Assembly: GCA_036558005.1 (NCBI GenBank)
Contig: DATBGO010000139.1
Span: 1-64,000 of the forward strand
Direction of reading: 5' to 3'
From: DATBGO01 sp036558005
GTDB lineage: Bacteria; Actinomycetota; Actinomycetes; Streptosporangiales; Streptosporangiaceae
DNA: 64,000 nt
Shown here: positions 1-8,567 of the stretch, one piece after another
Numbering within the stretch: the first letter of the stretch is position 1
Layout: the number at the start of each line of letters is the position of its first letter
Translations under genes and position numbers: made by a program
The notes under the pieces: generated by a model
What the model was told of the DNA's origin: nothing
Seen by the model: the letters and a program-made list of their open reading frames with translations, nothing else
Databases searched by the model: none

Positions 1-1
1 G

Positions 2-2368
2 GCTGGGTTTCGGCGGCTGGCGTCGTGGGCGCAGGCGGGGGAGTTGGCGGTGGTGGCGCAGATGGTGGCGCGGTCGGCGGCCGGTGATAGGCGGGTGGGG
101 GTGGATGAGCGGGGTTGTCCGCTGGGGGTGCCTGGTGAGGCCTGTGGGCAGGTGTCGCTGGCACTGGTGATGTCGTCGGTTCAGGCGTCGTGCTGGGCGG
201 ATCTGGCGGTGGTACTGGGCTGGCGGCTGGCGGGGACGGGCGCGGCGCTGGCGGCGGGGGTCATTGACCTGAGCCGGGCCAAGCTGATCGCCGAGGCCAC
301 CGCGCTGCTCAGTGACGACAACGCTCGGATCGTGGAGGAACAGGTGCTGCCGCGCGCGGCGGACCTGACGTCAGCTGGGCTACGCGCGGCGCTGCGTCGC
401 GCGGTGATCGCTGTCGATCCCGAAGGCGCGGAGGAACGGCGGCGGGCCGCGCAAGCGCGGGCCAAGGTGGTGCTGTCACCCGATTCGGAGGGCACCGCGT
501 CGCTGGCTGGTTACAGCCTGCCCGGGGTTAGCGCTGCCGCCGCGATGGCTCGGATCGGCGCCTTGGCCCGGGCTCTGAAAGCATCCGGCGCCGGTGCCGG
601 CATCGACCTGCTGCGCGCCCAGGTCTTCCTCGGCCTGCTGTCTGGCACCCTCCCGTTCATCCCTCCGCCACCCGGTGCCCCGCCCGACAACCCACCACCC
701 GAGGAGCCGCCACCGAGTGATGGCCCGCCCGGTCACGGCCCGCCCGGTCACGGCCCGCCCGGTCACGGCCTGTCCGGGACCGGCCCGTCCGGGGACTCGC
801 AGCCTGGCAAGAGCCCACCTCCTGGTGACCCGTCTGGCGGCGACCCGCCTGATGGAGTGTCACCACCTGACCCTCCGCGGGGCAGCAACCGGACGCGGGG
901 ACGGTCGTGGCCCGATGGCAGCACGCCACCCGCCCGTCCGGGCGCGCCGCGGGATATGGACCCTCCGGGTACTGGGCCGCCGGGCATCGGATGGCCGAGA
1001 GCTGAGCGGCCGGGGGCCGGGCAGCTGGGCATCGGCCAGTCGGGCATCGGCCAGTCGGGCATCGGCCAGTCGGGTGCGGGGCAGTCGGGCATCGGCCAGT
1101 CGGGCATCGGGCAGTCGGGTGCGGGGCAGTCGGGTGCGGGGCAGTCGGGCATCGGCCAGTCGGGCATCGGGCAGTCGGGTGCCGGGCAGTTGGGCCCTGG
1201 TCCGCCTGATCGGCGCGCTCGCCTGCCTGATCTATGTCGGCCGGGAGAACAGGCGGGCGGGCCGTGGGAGGGGTGGCCTGGGCCCCTCGACCAGGACGCA
1301 CCCCCGGACTGTTATCCCGATGGCGACCCAGTGGCGGACCGGCTTGCCCTGGCGGGCTCTAGCGAAGACGACGACTGGCTGAGCCCTGTGGTGATCCCGC
1401 GCTGGCCAGCGTTGCCTGCCCGGATCCCGCGAACCTCTGTCGCGCACCAGCCAGGGCGGCCGGCCCTCGGGACGCTGGATCTCACCCTGCCCTGGGCCAC
1501 CCTGGCCGGCCTGTCCCGGGAACCGGGTCAGCTGAGCCGGATTGGCCCTATCACCCCCAGCCAGGCGAGTGCGCTCGCGAGCATGGCCGCCGTCGACCCT
1601 GCGGCACAGTGGCGGATCATCCTGACCAACGCCGCGGGGGAGGCTCTGGCTGTCAGCCGTGTTCCGCGGCGCCGCAGCAAGCGGGGTGGACGCTGGGAGC
1701 TGGACAAGCCGGGGAAAGTGGGCAGACGGGGAGGCCCAGCTGGGCGGAGGGGGGCGGATGGACTGGATAAGCCGGGAGGGCCCACTGAGCTAGGAGAACC
1801 GGGCGCGTGGACGGGGGTAGTCGGCAGGGTCACCCTGACGATTCCCGGAGATCTCCTGGCCCGCTTGGACGGCACGGGTCCGGGTAGCTCGGGCCTGGGC
1901 GGCACGGGCCTGGGCGGCACGGGTCCGGGGAGTGCTGGTCCGGGGAGTGCTGGTCCGGGGAGTGCTGGGGGCATTCTCGCCCGGGCGTTGCGGGTTGCGG
2001 AACGGGCCGCCGCGCGTGCCGCTGCCCAGGCGGTGGCTGACCGGGCTGCCGGGGGATGTGCCCATACCGCTGCCACGCCCGCCTACCGGCCGCCGCCGCG
2101 ATTGAAAGAGCAAGTCACGGCGCGGGATCTGACCTGCAGGTTCCCGACCTGCCGGCAGCCTGCCTGGCGGGGCGACCTCGACCACACCCGGCCCTATGAG
2201 CACGGCGGCCTGACCTGCGGCTGCAACCTCGGTGGCTTGTGCCGTACCCACCACGTACTCAAGCAGCACCCTGGCTGGCGGCTGGCCCAGCCGGAACCAG
2301 GTGTCTTCCAGTGGACGACCCCGGCTGGCCGTCGTTACCTGGCCTTCCCCGGAACCCATCTCACCTAG
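2..2368 (+). CDS. DUF222/13E12-type HNH endonuclease-like protein, 5' end outside the window
   Basis: The frame is open from the first bases of the window, and its first visible residues (AGFRRLASWAQAGELAVVAQ) match the interior of a DUF222 domain, so the true start lies upstream and a TTG at 44 is probably not the start. The N-terminal third is the helical DUF222 region. The middle is a very long low-complexity Pro/Gly linker with three minisatellites. The C-terminus, about residues 705-755 of the visible part, is an HNH domain with LDHTRPYEHGG, a Cys-rich centre (CGCNLGGLC) and the final CRTHH. This family is abundant in actinobacteria and some copies ride in mobile elements. Activity is not established here. 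It ends 13 bases before dnaE2. Confidence 0.9.
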   Translation, partial: AGFRRLASWAQAGELAVVAQMVARSAAGDRRVGVDERGCPLGVPGEACGQVSLALVMSSVQASCWADLAVVLGWRLAGTGAALAAGVIDLSRAKLIAEATALLSDDNARIVEEQVLPRAADLTSAGLRAALRRAVIAVDPEGAEERRRAAQARAKVVLSPDSEGTASLAGYSLPGVSAAAAMARIGALARALKASGAGAGIDLLRAQVFLGLLSGTLPFIPPPPGAPPDNPPPEEPPPSDGPPGHGPPGHGPPGHGLSGTGPSGDSQPGKSPPPGDPSGGDPPDGVSPPDPPRGSNRTRGRSWPDGSTPPARPGAPRDMDPPGTGPPGIGWPRAERPGAGQLGIGQSGIGQSGIGQSGAGQSGIGQSGIGQSGAGQSGAGQSGIGQSGIGQSGAGQLGPGPPDRRARLPDLCRPGEQAGGPWEGWPGPLDQDAPPDCYPDGDPVADRLALAGSSEDDDWLSPVVIPRWPALPARIPRTSVAHQPGRPALGTLDLTLPWATLAGLSREPGQLSRIGPITPSQASALASMAAVDPAAQWRIILTNAAGEALAVSRVPRRRSKRGGRWELDKPGKVGRRGGPAGRRGADGLDKPGGPTELGEPGAWTGVVGRVTLTIPGDLLARLDGTGPGSSGLGGTGLGGTGPGSAGPGSAGPGSAGGILARALRVAERAAARAAAQAVADRAAGGCAHTAATPAYRPPPRLKEQVTARDLTCRFPTCRQPAWRGDLDHTRPYEHGGLTCGCNLGGLCRTHHVLKQHPGWRLAQPEPGVFQWTTPAGRRYLAFPGTHLT
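722..766 (+). repeat. 15-bp coding tandem repeat, 3 units
   Basis: Three consecutive copies of ggcccgcccggtcac encode GPPGH repeats at the start of the linker in the HNH protein. The copies are identical, which implies recent slippage or gene conversion. Confidence 0.85.
1013..1192 (+). repeat. 15-bp coding minisatellite, 12 units of G(I/A)GQ(S/L)
   Basis: Twelve in-frame units encode GIGQS or GAGQS with small variants (first and last are GAGQL). The two unit types alternate irregularly, as expected from slippage and recombination between units. The tract lies in the linker between the DUF222 and HNH domains, so length changes would alter spacing without breaking the frame. Confidence 0.92.
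1922..1966 (+). repeat. 15-bp coding tandem repeat, 3 units
   Basis: Three copies of ggtccggggagtgct encode GPGSA repeats just before the helical stretch that leads into the HNH domain. This is the third separate minisatellite in the same gene. Confidence 0.85.
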
Positions 2369-2381
2369 GCAGAGGAGGTCC

Positions 2382-5300
2382 ATGGGCTGGGACAACCCGC
2401 CGGTGCCGTGGCGGGAGCTGGAGCGGTCCCTTTCCTGGGGCCGGTCCCGGCCGGTCAGGGACGAGGGGGCCGGCGGCGCGGCGCGGCCGGTGACCCGGCT
2501 GCCGGTGAGCCGCACCCGGGTGAACCGCCCGCCGGAGAGTCGTGCGCCGGGAGCCCAGCCGCCACGCCCGGCGGCCCCGGCGTCCGTAACCCCGGCAGCG
2601 GTGACTCGGTTGCCGGGCCAGGACCTCGCCTGGGCGGAACTGCACTGCCACTCGTCCTATAGCTTCCTCGACGGCGCCTCCAGCCCGGCTGACCTGATCG
2701 CCGAGGCGGCGGCGCGCGGCCTGAGCGCGCTGGCGATCACCGATCACGACGGCATGTACGGGGTGCCCCAGTTCGCTCAGGCGGCCGCCAGGATGCGGGA
2801 GAACGGGATCCCGATCAAGACGGTGTTCGGCGCCGAGCTCAGCCTGGACCTGCCGGGCGGGCAGGGCGGGGTTCCTGACCCGGTCGGCCGGCACCTGCTG
2901 GTGCTCGCCCGGGATCCGGAAGGTTACCGGCGGCTGTGCTGGGTGATCAGTGAGGCCCAGCTCGCCGGGAAGGAGAAGGGGCGCCCGGTCTACGACGAGG
3001 CCGCGCTCGCCGGGGCGCACGACGGCCACTGGGTGGTCCTCACCGGATGCCGGAAGGGCGCGGTCCCCGCGGCGCTGGCCAGCGCCGCAGGCGTGGCCGC
3101 GGACGGCCGGCGGGGAGGCGCGGACGGCCGGCGGGGAGGCGCAGACGGCTGGTCCGGGACCAGCTGGCCGGACGGCCCGGCCTGCGCGGACGGCCGGTGC
3201 GGGGCTGCTGCGGAGCTGCGGGCACTGATCGAGATGTTCGGGCGGCAGAACGTGATGGCCGAGCTGGTCACCGGGGACCGGCCAGACGATGACGAGCGCA
3301 ACGACGCCCTGTTCGGGCTGGCCCGCGAGGTCGGCATCGGGGTCGTCGGCACCGGGAACGTGCACTACGCGACCCCGCGGGACGCCCGGCTGGCCCAGGT
3401 CCTCGCGGCGGTCCGGGCGCGCAGGAGCCTGGCCGAGATGGACGGGTGGCTGGCCGCGTCTGGCGGCGCCTACATCCGGTCCGGCGCGGAAATGGCCCGG
3501 CGCCTGCGCCGGTATCCCGGGGTGTTCGAGCGGACGGTGGCGCTGGGCGGGGAATGCGCGTTCGACCTGAATGTCATCGCCCCGAAGCTGCCGGATTTCC
3601 CGGTTCCCGGCGGCGGGCCGGAGGCGGGTTTCCTCCGCGCGCTGGTCGCGGAGAAGGCGCCCGGCCGGTACGGGCCGCCGCACGCCGAGCGGGAACCGGG
3701 GGCCTACGCCCAGATCGCCCGCGAGCTCGCGGTCATCGAGGAACTCGACTTCCCCGGCTACTTCCTGATCGTGCACGACATCGTGCGCTACTGCGAGGAG
3801 CGGGGCATCCTGTGCCAGGGACGGGGATCGGCCGCCAACTCGGCGGTCTGCTACGCGCTCGGGATCACCAGCGTGGACCCGCTCCGGCACGGGCTGCTGT
3901 TCGAGCGGTTCCTGTCCGCGGGCCGGGACGGGCCGCCCGACATCGACCTGGACATCGAGCACCGGCGCCGCGAGGACGTGATCCAGTACGTCTACCAGGC
4001 CTACGGCAGGGACAAGGCGGCGCAGGTCGCCAACGTGATCACCTACCGGCCGCGGATGGCGCTGCGCGACGCGGGCCGCGCGCTCGGCTACCAGCCCGAC
4101 CAGCTGAACGCCTGGTCGCGGCAGGTCGGCCCGCGGCAGTACGGGCCCGGCCAGCCGGTCCCGGCCGACGCCGAGGTCCCCGGAGCCGTCGTCGAGCTGG
4201 CCGGGCGGATGCAGCGGCTCCCGCGCCACCTGGGCATCCACTCGGGCGGGATGGTGATCTGCGACCGGCCGGTGGGCGAAGTGTGCCCGGTGGAGTGGGC
4301 CAGGATGCCCGGCCGGACCGTCCTGCAGTGGGACAAGGACGACTGCGCCTACACCGGGCTGGTCAAGTTCGACCTGCTGGGCCTGGGCATGCTGTCGGCG
4401 CTGCGGGACTGTTTCGAGCTGGTGGCCGGCTACCACGGCCGGCACTGGGACCTGGCGTCGATCCCGCAGGAGGATCCCGGGGTCTACGCGATGCTGCAGG
4501 AGGCGGACACCGTCGGGGTGTTCCAGGTGGAGTCGCGGGCCCAGATGGCGACACTGCCGCGGCTGCGCCCGGAGAAGTTCTACGACCTGGTCATCGAGGT
4601 CGCGCTGATCAGGCCGGGGCCGATCCAGGGCGGCTCGGTCCACCCGTACATGCGGCGCAGGCACGGGGACGAGGTCGCCGACCTGCCGCACGAGTCCATG
4701 CGCCCGGCGCTGGGCAAGACGCTGGGGGTGCCGCTGTTCCAGGAGCAGATGATGCAGATCGCGATCGACTGCGCCGGGTTCAGCCCCACCGAGGCCGACA
4801 AGCTCCGGCAGGCGATGAGCGCCAAGCGCGCCCCCGAGCGGATCGAGGAACTCCGGGCCCGGCTGCTGGGCGGGATGGCCGCCAGGGGCATCCCGGCGGA
4901 CGTCGCCGAGGACATCTACGTCAAGATCCTCGCCTTCTCCAGCTACGGCTTCCCCGAGTCACACGCGATCAGCTTCGCCTACCTGGTCTACGCGAGCGCC
5001 TGGCTGAAGTGCCACTACCCGGCCGCGTTCACCGCCGCCCTGCTGCGCAACCAGCCGATGGGCTTCTACGCCCCGGCCAGCCTGATCAGCGACGTGCGCA
5101 GGCACGGCGTGCGGGTGCGCGGCGTCGACGTCAACGCCAGCGACGTCCTGGCCGGCCTGGAAGACCCGCCGGCATCCGGCCAGCCCGCCATCCGGCTCGG
5201 CCTGTCCGACGTGCGGAACCTCGGCGCCGATGCGGCCGCCGCCATCGTGGCCGGCCAGCCCTACCGGGACCTGGAGGACTTCGCCCGCCGGACCCGGCTG

Positions 5301-6524
5301 CCCGTCCCGGCACTCGAAGCGCTGGCCACGGCGGGGGCGTTCGGCTGCTTCGGGATGAGCAGGCGGGAGGCGCTGTGGGCCGCCGGGGCGGCCGCGACCA
5401 TCAGGGTCGGCCAGCTTCCGGGCACCACGCTGGGCCTGGCCGCCCCGCCGCTGCCGCCCATGACCCCGGCCGAGGAGACCTTCGCGGACCTGTGGGCGAC
5501 CGGCAGCTACGGCACCCACCCGGTCGAGCACATCAGGCAGCTGCTCACCGGCCGGGGCGTGATCGGGGCGGCGCAGCTGAAGGCCGCCGGGCCCGGCGCC
5601 AGGGTGGCGGTGGCCGGGCTGGTCACCCACCGGCAGCAGCCGGGGACCGCGCGCGGGGTGGTGTTCCTGAGCCTGGAGGACGAGACCGGGATGGCGAACG
5701 TGATCTGCCCGCCGCAGGTGTGGGAACGTCACCGCAAGCTGGCCATGACCGCGAGCGCGCTGGTCGTGCTCGGACGGGTGGAGCGGCTGGACGGCGCGGT
5801 CAGCCTGCTGGCCACCAGCCTGCGCCGGCTGCGGGTGGTCGCGGCCGCGCGCAGCCGCGATTTCCGCTTACCCTGCGTGGTAGCACACCTGACCCCACGG
5901 GAGGCAGCATTGACCGCGCGCATCGAGAGGATCGTCACGTCCGGGACGTTCTCGCTGGACGGGCAGGACTTCGCGGTCGACAACAACGTGTGGCTGGTCG
6001 GGGACGACCACGAGGTGATCGTCATTGACGCGGCGCACGACCCGGACGCGATCCTGGCCGCCGTCGGCGACCGCAGGCTGGCGGCCATCGTCTCCACCCA
6101 CGGGCACAACGATCACGTCAACGCGGCGCCGCGGACGGCGCAGCGGTCCGGCGCGCCGGTCCTGCTGCACCCGGCCGATCAGGTGCTGTGGCGGATGATC
6201 TACCCGGACCAGGCGCCCGACGGTGACCTCGGCCACGAGGAGGTCATCGAGATCGCCGCCACCCCGCTGCGGGTGCTGCACACACCCGGGCACTCGCCGG
6301 GCAGCGTCTGCCTGTACGCGCCGTCCTTGCGGGCGGTCTTCTCCGGGGACACGCTCTTCCATGGCGGGCCCGGCGCGACCGGCCGGTCATACTCGGATTA
6401 CCCGACGATCATGGAGTCGATCCGCGGCGTGCTAATGACGCTGCCGCCGGAAACTGTCGTGCACACCGGGCATGGCGACGACACCACCATCGGGACCGAG
6501 GCTAAGGGCCCGGCCGCCGGTTAA
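2382..6524 (+). CDS. dnaE2: Error-prone DNA polymerase DnaE2, frame continuing into an MBL-fold hydrolase
   Basis: The start is fixed by GAGGAGG at 2372-2378 and by the DnaE2-type N-terminus MGWDNPPVPW. Domains in order are a PHP domain (about 85-350, LHCHSSYSFLDG and ITDHDGMYG), the pol III alpha catalytic core with GRGSAANSAVCYALG and the metal-binding PDIDLDIEH near residue 518, a second conserved block RPGPIQGGSVHP, then YGFPESHA and an OB domain near 1060. DnaE2 makes mutagenic translesion patches, usually with ImuA and ImuB, neither of which is seen here. A normal DnaE2 ends at about SRDFR, here residues 1158-1162, but no stop follows. Fourteen linker codons lead into a complete MBL domain (residues 1177-1380). 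Either a 1380-residue fusion is made or the hydrolase is started separately at 5910. Confidence 0.9.
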   Translation: MGWDNPPVPWRELERSLSWGRSRPVRDEGAGGAARPVTRLPVSRTRVNRPPESRAPGAQPPRPAAPASVTPAAVTRLPGQDLAWAELHCHSSYSFLDGASSPADLIAEAAARGLSALAITDHDGMYGVPQFAQAAARMRENGIPIKTVFGAELSLDLPGGQGGVPDPVGRHLLVLARDPEGYRRLCWVISEAQLAGKEKGRPVYDEAALAGAHDGHWVVLTGCRKGAVPAALASAAGVAADGRRGGADGRRGGADGWSGTSWPDGPACADGRCGAAAELRALIEMFGRQNVMAELVTGDRPDDDERNDALFGLAREVGIGVVGTGNVHYATPRDARLAQVLAAVRARRSLAEMDGWLAASGGAYIRSGAEMARRLRRYPGVFERTVALGGECAFDLNVIAPKLPDFPVPGGGPEAGFLRALVAEKAPGRYGPPHAEREPGAYAQIARELAVIEELDFPGYFLIVHDIVRYCEERGILCQGRGSAANSAVCYALGITSVDPLRHGLLFERFLSAGRDGPPDIDLDIEHRRREDVIQYVYQAYGRDKAAQVANVITYRPRMALRDAGRALGYQPDQLNAWSRQVGPRQYGPGQPVPADAEVPGAVVELAGRMQRLPRHLGIHSGGMVICDRPVGEVCPVEWARMPGRTVLQWDKDDCAYTGLVKFDLLGLGMLSALRDCFELVAGYHGRHWDLASIPQEDPGVYAMLQEADTVGVFQVESRAQMATLPRLRPEKFYDLVIEVALIRPGPIQGGSVHPYMRRRHGDEVADLPHESMRPALGKTLGVPLFQEQMMQIAIDCAGFSPTEADKLRQAMSAKRAPERIEELRARLLGGMAARGIPADVAEDIYVKILAFSSYGFPESHAISFAYLVYASAWLKCHYPAAFTAALLRNQPMGFYAPASLISDVRRHGVRVRGVDVNASDVLAGLEDPPASGQPAIRLGLSDVRNLGADAAAAIVAGQPYRDLEDFARRTRLPVPALEALATAGAFGCFGMSRREALWAAGAAATIRVGQLPGTTLGLAAPPLPPMTPAEETFADLWATGSYGTHPVEHIRQLLTGRGVIGAAQLKAAGPGARVAVAGLVTHRQQPGTARGVVFLSLEDETGMANVICPPQVWERHRKLAMTASALVVLGRVERLDGAVSLLATSLRRLRVVAAARSRDFRLPCVVAHLTPREAALTARIERIVTSGTFSLDGQDFAVDNNVWLVGDDHEVIVIDAAHDPDAILAAVGDRRLAAIVSTHGHNDHVNAAPRTAQRSGAPVLLHPADQVLWRMIYPDQAPDGDLGHEEVIEIAATPLRVLHTPGHSPGSVCLYAPSLRAVFSGDTLFHGGPGATGRSYSDYPTIMESIRGVLMTLPPETVVHTGHGDDTTIGTEAKGPAAG
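3099..3140 (+). repeat. 21-bp coding direct repeat inside the dnaE2 PHP region
   Basis: Two identical 21-bp units plus a partial third encode a GRRGGAD-type loop. It sits between conserved blocks of the PHP domain, so it is probably a surface insertion. Confidence 0.8.
5910..6524 (+). CDS. MBL-fold metallo-hydrolase (glyoxalase II-like), in frame with dnaE2
   Basis: A TTG at 5910 is preceded by GGGAGG (5899-5904) at a 5-base spacing and opens a complete 204-residue MBL protein starting TARIERIVTSGTFSL. Metal-binding motifs are STHGHNDHV (about residue 64), LHTPGHSPG, SGDTLF and HTGHGDD. Close relatives are standalone genes in actinobacteria, often beside mycothiol-dependent formaldehyde dehydrogenase, which suggests thioester hydrolysis; no such dehydrogenase is in this window. 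The good ribosome site argues that the hydrolase can be made on its own even though the upstream polymerase frame is not closed. It could also be only the C-terminal domain of the fusion. Confidence 0.75.
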   Translation: MTARIERIVTSGTFSLDGQDFAVDNNVWLVGDDHEVIVIDAAHDPDAILAAVGDRRLAAIVSTHGHNDHVNAAPRTAQRSGAPVLLHPADQVLWRMIYPDQAPDGDLGHEEVIEIAATPLRVLHTPGHSPGSVCLYAPSLRAVFSGDTLFHGGPGATGRSYSDYPTIMESIRGVLMTLPPETVVHTGHGDDTTIGTEAKGPAAG

Positions 6525-6635
6525 ATCCTGCATACCGGGAAAAACGGTCAGTTATCCCGGCCATTAGATTCGGCACACGCTCCGCCAGATCGTGAACGTC
6601 AAAGGTGGCTGAACGGCGCGGCGCCGCCGCCTTTT

Positions 6636-6653
6636 ACCGGGCTGCCGCCCGGT
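6636..6653. terminator. Candidate hairpin downstream of the dnaE2-MBL frame
   Basis: ACCGGGC-TGCC-GCCCGGT forms a perfect 7-bp stem between the convergent dnaE2-MBL frame and the small secreted-peptide gene. There is no U-run, as is common in high-GC actinobacteria. The rest of 6525-6677 shows nothing I recognise. Confidence 0.4.
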
Positions 6654-6677
6654 GAGATTGCACGGGGCCCGGGCCCG

Positions 6678-6887
6678 TTATTTCGCCGCGGACTTACGGT
6701 GGTGCGCGCGCCGCTTATGGCTTGAATGACGGGCGGCGGCCTGCTTGCCCGAGTCCGCGGAGACGCTCGCGTGAATGGAGGCCGGCTGGCCTGCGGGAGA
6801 TGATGAGCTGGTGGATCCGCCGTGGGTGACGATGGCGAGAAGTAAGCCCGCCAGGGCAGCGATGAGGATGTCAGTGCGGATTTTCAT
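6678..6887 (-). CDS. Small predicted secreted peptide with basic tail
   Basis: This is a 69-residue frame. Residues 1-22 (MKIRTDILIAALAGLLLAIV) form a signal peptide or single membrane anchor. A Ser/Gly/Pro-rich middle follows, and the last 20 residues are rich in Lys, Arg and His (HSSHKRRAHHRKSAAK). A weak GGCGGG precedes the ATG. I do not recognise a family. The clear hydrophobic-then-basic architecture supports a real gene, but its short length leaves doubt. It converges on the dnaE2-MBL frame and stands alone. Confidence 0.45.
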   Translation of the reverse strand: MKIRTDILIAALAGLLLAIVTHGGSTSSSSPAGQPASIHASVSADSGKQAAARHSSHKRRAHHRKSAAK

Positions 6888-7061
6888 GATCCCGCCATTA
6901 CGCTCAGGGACAGTGACCGGCCTACAACGACATCATCGGTGCTGGATGAATAACTAGCCAGATTGCCGACCGCGATACTTTTATTACCATCAGGAGACCG
7001 CCGCATGAGCAGCGCGTAATGAATGGGCATGATGGGGGATACGGTGCCCGCGGGACCGGCG

Positions 7062-7874
7062 TCAGGACTGGCCGGCCTGGCTCATGCCCTGGCCCTGCCG
7101 GTACATCTGCGGCGGCTTGTTACCCGCGGACTGGCCGCCGTCGATCGGCAGCACGGTCCCGGTGATGTAGGAGGACTGCTCCGAGCACAGCCAGAGCACC
7201 GCGCTGGCCACCTCGGCGACGCTGCCGACCCGCCGGGCCGGGGCGGACTGGGCCGCCAGTCGCCGCGCCTGCGGGCCCGCCGCCTCCAGGTGATAGGTCA
7301 GGATCGGGCCCGGCGCCACCACGTTGACCCGGATGCCCTGGTCGGCGTAGTCGAGCGCGGCGACCTTGGTCAGTCCGATGATGCCGGCCTTGCCCGCGAC
7401 ATACGCGGCCAGGTTGGCGATACCGTTCAGGCCCGCGATCGAGGCCATGTTGACGATCGCCCCGCCGCCGCTGGCGAGCATCGCCGGGACCTGGAACTTC
7501 ATCCCGAGGAACGTGCCGCGGATGTTGGTCGCGATGCCCTGGTCGAACTCGGCGGGGTCGATGTCGGCCAGCGGCGCGGGCATCGGGCCGGCCGAGGCGT
7601 TGTTGAACGCGGCGTCGAGCCGGCCGAAGGCCGACAGGCCCGCCTCGACCAGGTGCCGCACCGACTCCGCGTCGGTGACGTCGGTGCCGACCGCGATCGC
7701 CTGGCCGCCGCCGGCCTGGATCTGGCCCGCGACCCGCTGCAGCGCGGCGGTGTCCCTGGCGCCGAGCACGACGGCGGCGCCAGCGGCCGCGAACGCCTGG
7801 GCGGTGGCCGCCCCGATCCCCTTGCTGGCCCCGGTGACCAGGGCCACCCGGCCGTGCAGTGGCAGGTCCGTCAT
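7062..7874 (-). CDS. Short-chain dehydrogenase/reductase (SDR, classical)
   Basis: A 270-residue classical SDR. The cofactor motif TGASKGIG lies at about 14-21, the NNAS-type structural motif appears as FNNASAG, the catalytic Ser as MASIAG, and the YVAGK pair supplies Tyr and Lys. The C-terminal GTVLPIDGGQSAG is typical of 3-oxoacyl-ACP reductase-like SDRs. The last 17 residues (NKPPQMYRQGQGMSQAG region) are an unusual polar tail. Substrate cannot be read from sequence. It is transcribed divergently from a MarR-type gene across an intergenic region with inverted repeats, so it is probably that regulator's target. Confidence 0.9.
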   Translation of the reverse strand: MTDLPLHGRVALVTGASKGIGAATAQAFAAAGAAVVLGARDTAALQRVAGQIQAGGGQAIAVGTDVTDAESVRHLVEAGLSAFGRLDAAFNNASAGPMPAPLADIDPAEFDQGIATNIRGTFLGMKFQVPAMLASGGGAIVNMASIAGLNGIANLAAYVAGKAGIIGLTKVAALDYADQGIRVNVVAPGPILTYHLEAAGPQARRLAAQSAPARRVGSVAEVASAVLWLCSEQSSYITGTVLPIDGGQSAGNKPPQMYRQGQGMSQAGQS

Positions 7875-7923
7875 GACTTCCTCCCGTCCTTGTGGTCGAG
7901 CGGTCGTGTCCGAGGCTAGGCAG

Positions 7924-7968
7924 CTAACCGTTAGATGTCAAATGGTTAGAACGCTATCTGTGTGTTAG
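7924..7968. promoter_or_regulatory. Candidate MarR operator in the SDR/marR divergent region
   Basis: CTAACCgtt (from 7924) and its near inverse aatGGTTAG (to 7949) form an interrupted inverted repeat. A shorter perfect repeat CTAAC-C-GTTAG is nested in its left half, and a third GTTAG lies at 7964-7968, next to the regulator's start codon. Repeated CTAAC/GTTAG half-sites between divergent genes are what an autoregulated MarR-family repressor usually has. Confidence 0.5.
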
Positions 7969-7978
7969 CCTTGCGGTC

Positions 7979-8407
7979 ATGTCCGGTCCGCCCGCCCGGC
8001 CGCCCGCCGGCCTGCACCTCGCCCAGGTCGCCAGGGCCGTCAGCCGCGCCTTCGACGAGGCGCTGGCGCGAGCTGGCGGGTCGCTGCCAGCCTGGCTGGT
8101 GCTGATCTCGGTGAAGAGCGCGCCCCGGGCCAGCCAGCGCGAGATCGCCGGCACGGTCGGCATCCAGGGCGCCACCCTCACCCATCACCTGAACGCGATG
8201 GAATCGGCCGGGCTGCTCACCCGGCGCCGGGATCCGGCCAACCGCCGGGTCCACCTGGTGGAGCTGACCCCGGCGGGCGAGGAACTGTTCACGGCGCTGC
8301 GCGAGGCGGCGCTGGCGTTCGACCGGCGGCTGCGGGCCGGCCTCACCGACGACGACCTGAGCAGGCTCGATGACCTGCTGGACCGGCTGCGCGCGAACGT
8401 CAGCTGA
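7979..8407 (+). CDS. MarR-family transcriptional regulator
   Basis: A 142-residue winged-helix protein. The recognition region is SQREIAGTVGIQGATLTHHLNAMESAGLL, followed by the wing RRRDPANRRVHLVELT and a C-terminal dimerisation helix. No good Shine-Dalgarno precedes the ATG, so the transcript may be leaderless. The divergent SDR gene and the CTAAC/GTTAG repeats between them suggest it represses both. The ligand is unknown. Confidence 0.88.
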   Translation: MSGPPARPPAGLHLAQVARAVSRAFDEALARAGGSLPAWLVLISVKSAPRASQREIAGTVGIQGATLTHHLNAMESAGLLTRRRDPANRRVHLVELTPAGEELFTALREAALAFDRRLRAGLTDDDLSRLDDLLDRLRANVS

Positions 8408-8567
8408 CGGCGGCGCCCTTCCGGCCGGGCCGGCCGGAGCATCCGGTGCCCTAGCTGGGAATTCTTGCCGGACAGCAGGCGGTTTTCCAGATATCTGGGA
8501 AGATCACGAGATTCGTTGACGGGCGCGCGCGACGGGCAGCATTCTCGTCGGGCGGGCCGGGCCGGCG

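Noticed and set aside
594..1382. Overlapping frames across the HNH minisatellite on both strands
   Set aside because: Any frame through a 15-bp repeat stays open; the encoded repeats carry no other evidence of being genes.
1..2368. HNH gene as a mobile homing element or defence nuclease
   Set aside because: No integrase, intron boundaries, repeats at the ends or defence partners are visible; DUF222/HNH proteins are common chromosomal genes.
3446..6028. A second plus-strand frame of 860 codons overlapping dnaE2
   Set aside because: It is Arg/Ala/Gly/Pro-rich with no family motif and exists because GC-rich codons leave few stops in other frames; dnaE2 explains the region fully.
7005..7019. 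A four-codon frame (MSSA) behind AGGAG in the gap 6888-7061
   Set aside because: The ribosome site is good but the peptide is too short and points away from the neighbouring SDR gene; nothing supports a leader role.
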